Shown here: positions 36,001 to 48,000 of the stretch, one piece after another
How the letters are laid out: every line of letters starts with the position of its first letter
Position numbering within the stretch: position 1 is the stretch's first letter
Origin: Prochilodus magdalenae
Lineage: Eukaryota > Chordata > Actinopteri > Characiformes > Prochilodontidae
DNA length: 64,000 nucleotides
Reading direction: 5' to 3'
NCBI GenBank assembly: GCA_024036415.1
Contig: JAMWET010000762.1
Location: 53,501 to 117,500, forward strand
Made by a program: the position numbers and the translations under genes
Notes under the pieces: model-generated
Seen by the model: the letters and a program-made list of their open reading frames with translations, nothing else
Database searches by the model: none
Told to the model about the DNA's origin: nothing

Positions 36001-39000
36001 TAGAATGGGGTGTTTCATAACAAACCACCCAGGATCGTCTTAATGGAGTTCACCTTTAAGGTGAATTCATGTGGTTGATTCAAATTCTTCAAATTGACGT
36101 GGGGACACTTGCTGAGTCATGATTGTTCACAGCAGGGTTGATGAGATCCAGATGTCTGAAGTGTAATTGGAACTGGAATTCTACAGATGAAATTATTTTT
36201 CTGTAGCTCAGAGTCTGATTTCTTCACAGTGGTGGTGAGGATTGAGGATCACGATATGTGGGTTCTGTGTGCTGGACTTTCCTTATTCCACCATCAGAGT
36301 GTACAAACAGCTGGGCCCTTTGATGCGTCTCAGTGTCTCAAATAGTGATTGCATTAATTAATTAATTAATTAATTTTTTAATATTAGTGAGACAAGATTT
36401 TGATCTAAAAATCCATTTATAGCAGAGCACTACATACAGCTGTAAAATATTACCCAAAGAAATATGTGGGATTATTACTGGTAGTCACCTTAGACAGTAA
36501 ATAATTTAAATTAAATTGAAAAATAAATTAAAATAATCTTATAATTATGTCTTCCTGTATGCCCTGTTTTAATAAGTGGCGGAAAAGGGCTTCCAGAAGT
36601 AAGTCTTTGATCGCAGCGATTAAAATATAGCCTACTGAAATTTTAAAAACAGGTGGAATTGCCCTTTGCCAGTTCGTCCGTAGCTACTGCAGCCCGTGCA
36701 GCCAGTGCAGCCCGCGCGCGCGACCACGCTGCGTTCAAATTCAAATTCCAACGGAAACAACGGACAATCCGAACCAGCTACACCGGAGACCCCTGTAAAA
36801 CAGTTATTCAAGTTATTCTCGCAATTATCGTTCTAAACATGCATTAGCTTATGGATAAATTAATAATTTACCTCACACACGAACTGAAAACCAACATTTT
36901 AATGTATCATGACGTATAAACTTTTGCTAGCGAACAGGAAACGCCTGCCCATTGTGGATCTAGCCAGCCAAGCTAAGCTAAGCTAACGTTACCCGAGCAC
37001 ACTGAGGTAGGTTAGGCTGAAACGGAGGGTAAATTGTTCTTTTTTTTACTGGGTTACTTTACGTAGTGGTGTACATAACACCCACACCTGTTCGACTGAC
37101 TGTTCGAGTGGTAGAGTTACATTCAGACTTTATTTGATCTTAAAGTCTGACTAGCAGCAGGATAACGAAACGTTAGCGTTTTAGCGTTAACGCCTGTCCA
37201 GGGTAATGCGGCCTTTAGGTTCTCCTCGGAAGCTTTGCAGGCACGACTTGACTGTAATAGACTTTAGATTGGCTCTAGACAGAAATTACGGTTTTGGTTA
37301 ACTGTTATTTAGTTAAAGTCGTTTTTCTGAGTTACTGCAAAATGAAGAGCAAGCGCTGTTAATGAGATGGTTTCTATCCAGTTAGAAGCCTCAACTCCTC
37401 CAGGAGAAAGTCAAATCAAATCACCTTTATTGTCACATTTTCACAGTTGTGAAGGTGAGTGAAAAACGTAGGTGTGTAGTCCCTTACAGTACTTAAATAC
37501 AAAAACATACATTATAGGCAATAAACAATTAGACAAAAAAATCTCTGTTTATACTAATAGAGACTAATAGAGATACTAATAGAGATGTTTAACAGCAACG
37601 TAGAAAAAAAATCCATTGTGACTACTTGTGATCAGGATAAGCCTGGGAAAACTCCACCAATACCATAGTGCTGGTAATGAATTGTGCTGAATTGTGATAT
37701 TATTAGATTGATTCTATTATTGTAATCACACAACAGGGAAACAGACTGGCCAATGTTTTGGCCCAAATATGTAACCGGATGATTTTTCTTTAACTTAGCC
37801 AAAACTGAGAGCTGATCAATGACATAAAGCATATAGCAAGGAGTTCGGATTTTCCAACTTTTGCTATCAACTGCAGAGGTGTAGTACACTGAATGCCTTT
37901 TTTTTTTATTTTTGGGAGCCATGGAGGCCAAATGTCTTGTTAATTCTAGACTTAAGCAGTCTTCTGATCATTTTCATGGGTAGCGCTGTCACCATGCTGC
38001 ACGGCTTCATGCCGCTGTCGGCCATGTACTGCTATGAGGAATGGCAGTTTTCCAGTGCAAACAAGAAAGCGGCATAACTGTCCAGCCCCGCTCTCAATTA
38101 GTACTGACTATGGGTTGGTGGTGCTTAAAGCTGTTTATTGTCTGCCCTAAAAACACTGATTGGGCCATCGTTAGTGGTAGGCTTTTACTGCTGGGATGCT
38201 ATTGCTTGAGGTAAATCCCTGTCTCTTCTATATTCTCTTCCCCAGATCTACCACTAGCTCAGATGCAGCCTCTGTGCACGAAGCCCCACCCCCAGCCCCT
38301 GCCTCTTCTCTCTCTTTCTCCAGTCCATCTCTCGCTCCGCCCTCCCCCTCCCCTGCCCCTACCTTCCTTCGGCCCCGCCCGGCCAATCAGCCGCAGTCTC
38401 GGGCCAAGCGCCTGTCCCATCTATTCTTGAGAGGGCGCTCCAATAGTGATCGCGACCGGGCAATTGGAGAGCGAGAAAGGGAGTTCTGGGCGCGCTCTGC
38501 CACCCCGTCATCACATCACGTTGTGCCCCCTGCTTCATCTTCCGCCCCAGGGCTTGTTAAAATCTATGGCGACGCTCTCTCAAGTGGAGCTAACTACCGT
38601 AGCTTACTGGCCAACATCCACTCTACTGCACAACAACTTATCCAGCAGGTCATCACCCGCTACACTGAGAGGGAAAGGGAGATTGAGAGTGATGACATTG
38701 GTAAGTAGACACTTAGGGGTGTTCAAAGTGGGTTTCTCATCAGAGCTATGATTCAAACAGAAGGGAACTCTCTGTTTCTAGAACTCTAGAACTGCTAAAG
38801 AAAGAAGTTTGGATTTGTTGGGATGTAGTTCACTTATTCGAATAATGAAGACCTTTACAATAAACTAATCACTGGAACAACGTGTCACAACAATAAAGGT
38901 ACTTGGAGCAGTTGTACTGTAGGATGAAATTTAGTGTGGATTTATGTGTGCAAAAAACATTGCACCTGAGTATATGGGTCCTATAATTGTGCTCTCAGCT

Positions 39001-42000
39001 ACAAGAGTATCTGATTTAGTGTTCTAAACTTGAAAATGACATAAGCTAATGTGACCCTGATGATGTCACTCTCTTCCGAATGTTCCAATTTCCTGCGCAC
39101 CTGCTCAGTTCTCCAGAAACATTCCCCGGAGGACTTCCTGTTATGTGATGTCATTGGAAAACCCATTCAGCAGGCAGATGGAGGTGTCCAATGGCAGACA
39201 GAATGCCGGAGGGGTGTGGCTCCTTGGGAATGTCCCCTGCTGTTGGTGGACATGTGGAGGCCCAAGGATGGCTTTGAAAGGCGCTTTGAGATCCAGCGGC
39301 GTGATGAGTACGAGAGGGAAGAGAGAGAAAAGGAGAGGGAGAGAGAGAGGGATGGTGAGAACTTCCAAGGTAAGTAGTGTAATAGTTCAGGAATGAAGCA
39401 CCTGCCCTTTTGTTCTTTTGTCTTTGTCAAACAATGCAAACAGTGTATTTTTGGCCAATAAATGTATTGAGTTCTTGTCATTTTCTAAATTAAATCTTTC
39501 CTAATCCCCAGACCTGATCACTTCCCCTTATCTTAATTCTTAATAAACCTTGATGCTAGTTATGTCTAGTAATTTGTTCAATGCACTGAAAAAGTTTAGC
39601 AGTGTATTATTAGAATCAAGTATTAAATGCATCAGTAATTTTATGCAGAACTCTCTTTGCAGAATAGATATTATGACATTTTGATTTATTAGTAATGTAA
39701 GCATGGACCTGCTTCTGGCATTAAACCACTCAGGTTGCTGATGCTCGGCCAAAAATATGCTCCTTGATCCATGAGCTGAAATCAAACGCAGATCAGAGTC
39801 AAACATTAAAACAGGCAGATTATGCCTGTCTGGTGCTGATCTAACAATGAATTTTCACATTTGATCATAAAATGTGTTCACACCAGCAGCGAGTTAAATG
39901 CACCAAACATGGTAGCTGTGGTAAACTGGCATGAAAAACCTCTTCATAAATAGCTAGGTCTCTGCATCACACGCCCGGTTGAAGATTAAGTTATGTAATA
40001 TTTTCTGCCCTAACGGTTTTATGGCTTAGGGTTATAAAAAAGGATGCTTTATGGCCCACTGGTGGTCAGTGTCTTTAGTTATTAGGTTTTAATACACCAC
40101 TGAATGGCATTTACATTTCATAATATACAAAATATGCATTTTTAAAGGACATTTATGTGACCAGCGTTTGTCCAAAAGTAAAAAATATCTGAAAAAGAAA
40201 AATGATGGAAGGATATGAGTGTTTCATTGCACCTGTTGCAGTGCGCTGGAGGCGCAACCGGATGGCCTCGGGGAGTGGTCCTGAGGAGGAGCGGGGTCAC
40301 AGAGGGAGAAACACAGAGCTCAGACGGAGCATCAGTGATATGAACCTGAGCCTGAGACGCCGCCAAGGCAACCAGGCTACCAACGACCCCAGACGTGGAG
40401 GCAACACACCAACCAATGGTGGACCTCAGGACAGGAAGAATATTGTGAGCATGATAGCCACAGAGGCAGAAGAGGTGAGAGCCAGAAGCAAGAGAAAGAG
40501 GAGGACAGGGAAAACAAGACATATAAAGATAAAAGCTCATATGCTTTTACATATACACTACTATTTAACTACAGTCCAGGAGTTTGAAATTACTTATCAT
40601 ATTTATGTTTTATGTAATGTAAAGTGAACTGTATGGAATGAGCTTGGTTTCTGCATTGATCATTAATAACATGTGGACTGATCGACATAATTCTGTTACT
40701 TATCTAAATCACAATAATAGCCAAGCACAGTCTACCTAAACAACATAACAATTCATGTCTTTTATTGAGCACACTGATTAACACCCACAGTGCAGGCTAG
40801 ACAGAGTAAGAGATCCTGTGAATTTTATAACCTGTAGATCTGCACACTGCTGTGGAGAATTTTGAACCATTCCTCCTGCAAATGTGTTTCACTCCATCAG
40901 TATTTCTGGGATGCAGCCTTCTTCATAACACCACATCTACACAGGGTTAAGGTCAGGACTCTGAGTCAGCCATTCCAGAACACAAATCTTCTTTTCCAGC
41001 TGTTATTTAGTTGGTTTACTTGTGCACTTTGGGTCATTGTCTTGTTACATCACCCAACGTCTTTTCAGTTAGAGGTCATAGACTGCTGCCCTCACATTTT
41101 CCTGTAAAATGTTTTGTTACATCTTGGGATTGTTTCGTTGTTCCCGCAAGCCGTCCAGTCCGTGACGCAGCAAAAGCAGCCCCATACCTTGATGCTCCCT
41201 CCACCATGCTACACAGTTGGGGTGAGGTTTTGGTGTTAGTGTGCAGTGGAAGGTTTTAGTGTTCAATGCCCTTTTTCCTCTGAACATAGCGTTGTGCATC
41301 TTTGCTAAAAAGTTCCACGTTTGACTCATATGTCAATAGAATATTTTCCCAGAATCATTGTGGAACATCCAGGTTGTCTTGGGCAAACCTGAGATGAGCC
41401 ACAGTGCTTTTCTGGATGCCAGTGGCTCCTTTGTGGTGTTCTTCCGTGAACCCTATTCATATTCTGTGGTTTTCTAATAGTGGACACTTACTTGCTTTTG
41501 AACCTGCATTGTGGATGTTACAAACTGCTCAATAAGACAGATATGAAGTACAACTATTTGTGTTATTAAATCAATTATAGTATTTAATAAAGCAATGATT
41601 TTATGGACAAAATAAAAGTCTTGGGGTATTTTTAAACAGAAAAATCCTGTATAAGGCATGGCATTGTTTTTATTGTGTATATTCCACTAGAGTGTAATTG
41701 CTTTCTGCAGTCACATTTGTGTATTCATTGCATGTTTTAAATAGTTCTGAATGAAGCTTTCTTGTACTCGCAAACTTGTCCATTCATGAATACATTTAAC
41801 TGGTTGATATTTTACCCCCTGTGATCTTCTCTAAAGGTCACTGGTTCAAGGGTCCTCGGAGATCCAGACCGACACTCGCGAGCTGCAGATGAAGAGAGAG
41901 AGACGTGTGACCTGGAAGTGATGTCGCAGAGCCTGATCCTCCCGCCCACAGACCGTCCATACTTCCTGTTGCTGCAAGGCTATGACCAAAGCAAGGCTAG

Positions 42001-45000
42001 ACATGCAGCACAACCCTATCACACTGACTGCCTCATGACATCATACCTGCATCCCTCTAATCTCAACATACCATCTCCTCTTTCATACTTTTGAGTGGAT
42101 ATGGCATTCAGAATGCAGCACAAAACACCTATACACGGACATACAATGGCCACGCGGGCTGCACAATGCATCTACACACTCGCTATGTCTACATCTGGCC
42201 CTGCCGCACAATGACCTCACACAAGAGCGCATTGTCGAAAACTGTAACACACTTCATCCCTTATCAGCTCTGCATTTCTGAACAACTTAAGATGGCAGAT
42301 TGTGCACATTTTCATAACAACTGAGCTGAAAATGACAACAACCTTTTTTCTTTCCAACCACTCTCTCTCTTTCTCCCTCTGACACTATTGGAGCTGTACT
42401 ATTTTTCCCAGGGAAGGTTGTGTTATGTGATTTTATAGTTATGTTTGACAAACCAAATAGGAAATGTCCATACAACACACCACAATGCACCACAATAGGC
42501 AGGGTACAGACAGACAAGCTCTAGAGGAAGGTACACAGTGCAGACTGCATACGCTACAAGATGTGACTGCTGATGAATGACTCCTGTGTGTTAGCATCAC
42601 TTCGCATTTATGACTGTTAAGGCGTTTACATAGACTTGTTATCTTTGTGTGATTCATTCTGACAACAGTTAATTAATGAAAGTAGAACAGATGAGATCCT
42701 GCACGTCAAACACGACTTTTGAAAACATGCAGTGTTACTGTATTTGCCCTCTGTTTATTGTGAACTTTGTTGGCATGGTGACAGCAAAGATAAGCTTTGT
42801 TCCAACAAAGAACTTTTTCACAAGTCCTAAGATCTCCAAAACCAGTTGGGCTATAAAGATCTGAGTCATAGCCTGTGTGGACCACATAACACTTAAGCTT
42901 GATGGTGCTCCTCAGGCTACTTTCACTTTTCCAAACTTTACATTAGCCCAGTGTCACCACTTGTCTGTTCTGTCTGGAGTAAAGAAAATTATTATTTGCT
43001 TTTCACAAGAAGCACATATCCAACGATTCCAAATTCCAGAAAATTTTTTTTTTTGTGTCTTTTTTGTGTCACATTTAGTGTGTCACACCACACATGCTCC
43101 CGATTCATACTAGATCACATATATCTTGTTGCTGATGACAAAGTATACTGGACCCCTCTGGGAAATCTAATGCATCTCTAAGGAGCGTGTTTTGAAATCT
43201 AAAGATTTGTAACTTTATGGTTTGCTCTGTCTTTTTTTAGGACTTTGTTTTGTACATCATGGCGGGCCACACGCATGTTTTTGGGAGAAAGCCAACGTTC
43301 CGCGAGAGGGAAAAGGACCGGGAGAGAGAAAGGAAGGGGAAGAGGCCTCTCAGAGTGGACACTTTCCTTTCAGCTCCAGACTTACTCACACGACACCTTC
43401 TGGTCAGGAGGGACTCCGCTGTCCCTGACCAACCCCGTGGACAAGGTAGCTTGTGCTTCATATGGTACATGGAAAAACACACTGTTAGGAACCAAAAACA
43501 GCAGTTAGTCAACAAAGTCAGTGATTATATAAAAATCACCATGTTTACCTTTTTTGTCTCTGTTTATTTTTATTGTTGATATTTCGTAGGATTGACAGAC
43601 ATCATAGGATTATAAACACACAGGAATGTCTTTTTAGAGGAAGAAGGATAACATAAACAAAAACACCCACATCAGATAGCATTGTAGTAGAGTACTGTAC
43701 GTTCACTGAAACAAAAAAAACCCCACTTAAAATCTTTAACTTTTTTTTATTTTACAGATAAAGTAAACCGTGGGATACAGAGTTTATATTAAAACATTAA
43801 CAGTGTTTAATACCTTTTAACAGAGGGACAGACTTCAGCACAGTTTGGAGATTAAAAAAAATAAAATACCTGATAGAACTAAGTAGTTCCCAGGTTTAAA
43901 AGGGGTTCTGTTCTGCTTTTCTGGTTTTACTCCTACCTTAAGTGTGTTGTGGATCTTTTAGTGCCTGTAAAAGTTCTAAAGCTCAAAGTAAATGGCAGAG
44001 GGAGAAAAACTTACACAGAAACTACTTTTCCACTCAGCTGCCATTGTTGGAATTCCAGCACTTTTCTCTGTTACAATTTGATGTCATCTCGAAAAACATC
44101 TTTAGTACCCTCCTTCTGGCAAGCTCAGCCCCCTCACGCAGCTCATAGAGAACTGACCACACTGAAACATCCTGCTCTAGTTCAGCTTGTGAAGGTGGAT
44201 CTGCCAGCTTGTTCTACCAAACTTTCAGGATCGCAAACAGCCACAGCTGTGTGGGGGGCAGAACTTGTAGCAGGATGCCACTGTTGCAGAGTCGGCGAAA
44301 GTCAATGCAGAATGGGTGAGAGTCAGAACAAAGTGGGTGAGAGTCAGAGCAGAGTGGGTGAGAGTCAGAACAGAGTGGGTGAGAGTCAAAACAAAGTAAG
44401 TGAGGGTCAGAGCAGAGAGGGCGAGAGTCAGAACAGAGTGGTTGAGGGTCAGAGCAGAGTGGGTGAGAGTCAGAACAAAGTGGGTGAGAGTCAGCAGAGA
44501 GGGCGAGAGTCAGAACAGAGTGGGTGAGAGTCAGAACAAAGTGGGTGAGAGTCAGAACAGAGTGGGTGAGAGTCAGAGCAGAGAGGGTGAGAGTCAGAAT
44601 ACAGTGGGTGAGAGTCAGAACAGAGTGGTGAGAGTCAGAGCAGAGAGGGTGAGAGTCAGAATACAGTGGGTGAGAATCAGAACAGAGTGGTGAGAGTCAG
44701 CAGAGTGGGTGAGAGTCAGAGCAGAGAGAATGAGAGTCAGAATACAGTGGGTGAGAGTCAGAACAGAGTGGGTGAGAGTCAGAACAGAGTGGGTAAGAGT
44801 CAGAGCAGAGTGGGTGAGAGTCAGCAGAGAGAGCGAGAGTCAGAATACAGTGGGTGAGAGTCAGAACAGAGTGGGCGAGAGTCAGAGCAGAGTGGGTAAG
44901 AGTCAGAGCAGAGTGGGTGAGAGTCAGAGCAGAGAGAGCGAGAGTCAGAATACAGTGGGTGAGAGTCAGAAAAGAGTGGGCGAGAGTCAGAGCAGAGTGG

Positions 45001-48000
45001 GTGAGAGTCAGAGCAGAGAGAGCGAGAGTCAGAATACAGTGGGTGAGAGTCAGAACAGAGTGGCCGAGAGTCAGAGCAGAGTGGGTAAGAGTCAGAGCAG
45101 AGTGGGTGAGAGTCTGAACAGAGTGGGTTAGTGTCAGAACAGAGTGGGTGAGGGTCAGAGCAGAGTGGGTGAGAGTCCGGGCAGAGTGGGTATGAACCAA
45201 AGCAGAGTGGGTGAGAGTCTGAACAGAGTGGGTGAGAGTCAGAGCAGAGTGGGTGAGAGTCAGAGTAGAGTGGGTGAGAGTCAGAGCAGAGTGTGTGAGA
45301 GTCAGAGCAGAGTGGGGTGAGAGTCAGAGCAGAGTGGGTGTGAACCAAAGCAGAATGGGTGAGAGTCAGGGCAGAGTTGTTAAAATACAGGGTAGAGTGG
45401 GTGAGAGTCAGAACAGAGTGGGTGAGAGTCAGAGCAGAGTGGGTGAGAGTCTGGGCAGAGTGGGTGTGAACCAAAGCAGAGTGGGTGAGAGTCTGAACAG
45501 AGTGGGTGAGAGTCAAAGCAGAGTGGGTGAGAATCTGAGCAGAGTGGGTGAGAGTCTGAACAGAGTGGGTGAGAGTCAGAACAGAGTGGGTGAGAGTCTG
45601 GGCAGAGTGGGTGAGAGTCGGGGCAGAGTGGGTGAGAGTCGGGGCAGAGTGGGTGAGAGTCAGGGCAGAGTGGGTGTGAACCAAAGCAGAGTGGGTGAGA
45701 GTCAAAGCAGAGTGGGTGAGAATCTGAGCAGAGTGGGTGAGAGTCTGAACAGAGTGGGTGAGAGTCAGAGCAGAGTGGGTGAGAGTCTGAACAGAGTGGG
45801 TGAGAGTCGGGGCAGAGTGGGTGAGAGTCAGGGCAGAGTGGGTGAGAGTCTGAACAGAGTAGATGAGTTGACCAGTTAGAGCACTAGGCTCACCAAAAAT
45901 GAGAATAGGACCCTATGAATTTGGAAAATCGCCAAACTGTGCTGGATACAGGCCATTCATATACTCTCTGTCAATACTTATAATGACATGCAAGAGTGAA
46001 TATCATGGAAATTTTATAGAAACCGTTTATCTATACTAAACTGTTGTTTCCATAGCTTTGTTGCGTCCATTCAGGGGAGGAGCTGTCACTCACAACGGAG
46101 TTGTACTGTACAGGGAAACAGTGCTCAAGCCTGGAGACTTGATTGGGCTTGGCAGTCACTTCCTCTTTCTCTACCGTGACCCCCGAGTGACCCCTGCCCC
46201 GCCCTTAGCGCTGGCCCCTCCTTGGCAGGCCCTCCTTGACTCCACAACTTCTTTGGGGGCTGGAAACATGGTGGATAGACAGGAAGCTCTGCGGCAGTAT
46301 CTGGGATCCACTGAGGCAGTGCTGAAATTCCAAGCCAAACATGCAGATGCTGTGCTGCAGGTACGACCTACAACAAGCAGTTCTTTTTTATAGGTCAGCA
46401 ATGTCACAGTTAAAACCATGAGACACATTTCATAGCCTCTTTCTGAGGGCCTTCATTTTTTTAAGGGCCGCTATGGGTTGTACGTCTGCTTGTTGCTAAG
46501 CAAGCTATTGTTCTGAGATGTACACGCAAAAACCTTAGTGAATGCAACCACAAATCCCCCCTCATTAGTCTAACCTAACCCCACTTTAGCTTTAATTTGA
46601 ATGGTCAGCATAGGAACAAAGCTTACCACGTAAGCAAATTGACTGCTGCACAGAGTATATAAAACCGTTGTGCAGCAGTAAAAACAACAAACAAAATGCT
46701 TCTCTCCCTTTGAAAACAAGCGGAAAAAGTGCCTTTAACGTCAGAACACACGTACAGTGTGAACTCTCCCTTAGTTGGGTGTTTCTACAGATACAGACCA
46801 TATGTCACACAAAATATCCAGACATCACTTCTGAGTAGTGGAGGCTAAAAACATTAAGAAACACTGGTGTTAAAATGTCCACACAGTCACAGCTTGCAGA
46901 GTAAAGAACTATAACGTATAACTAGACACACGGAAGTAGCTGCACACAGACCTTGATGAATCTCCAGGTGTTGGCAAAAGTTATAAAGAGCTTATATTAA
47001 CAGGAGGGTTTCAGTGATTTTTAAAATTCAACAGATTTGTGATTACTCAAGTCCTCTATTCTCTGATGATGTCATGAATAAAACCCCACAGTGGAAGAGA
47101 CGCTTAGTGACGAATCAAAATGAGCCAAGATGAAGTAGAGTGCGTTGTACCTATTGTATCAAAGCCCTGGATGACATTGCTAGGCTTCAGGGAACGGGAG
47201 ATAAATTTGTATCCGATTTAGGCACACGCTAGACAGCCTTGCCGTGATGTGTAATTCAGCAAAAATAAGTGACCTGAAACTGGATTATAGAACATCTACA
47301 CTCCTTTTCCGACAACACACAAGTTTTTATTGTAGCTTTCAGGAAACCAGAGATAACTATATTCAGTATCTGATCTTTGAACCTCTGTAGATCGGGAGAT
47401 AAATGCTAGAATGAAGCCACACTCCTGACATCAGTAGAGCGTGACATGATCTTTCCAACATTGCTAGCCTTCAGTGAACCACAGATACAGAGCCCAGAAT
47501 CACTCAATCAAGCTCCTCATCTGTTGTCTTCTCTGAGATGTCCTTGCTAGTGTTACAGTCATGTAAACAGTAACTAGTTGACATCAGGCTTAAGGCGCCA
47601 TCACTGAGCAACAAAGTCAACTAGTCTGTGGAACCGTTGGCGAAGGTAAAATGAATGAATGAGTAGTTGTAAATGTAGAGTGAATTTTAGTTTTTAGTTA
47701 CATTAGCCTTGTAGCTCCAGTGCAAAACTAGGAATAGCACATTTCTGACAGCAAACACGTCATGTCTGCTCAACTGCATTTGCACATGGGGGAAACTTGT
47801 GTAGATTAGATTTTTTTTTTAATTTTACTTTTATTGGAAAAAGGCAGTTTGACAATATCAAATTACAATTACAATCATCCTTTAGCATCTCAATTCTTAT
47901 TATCTAAGGACAGTTTCAATATAGACCTATTCAGGTGCTTTGGTTTCAATGCTTGTATATTTATGTAACTAATTGCATAAACACAAACCTCTTTTCTAGT

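Noticed and set aside
44821..45879. Repeat proteins of 215-294 residues across 44.3-45.9 kb
   Set aside because: They are by-products of a 21-bp minisatellite inside a rasip1 intron, and equally long frames exist on both strands.
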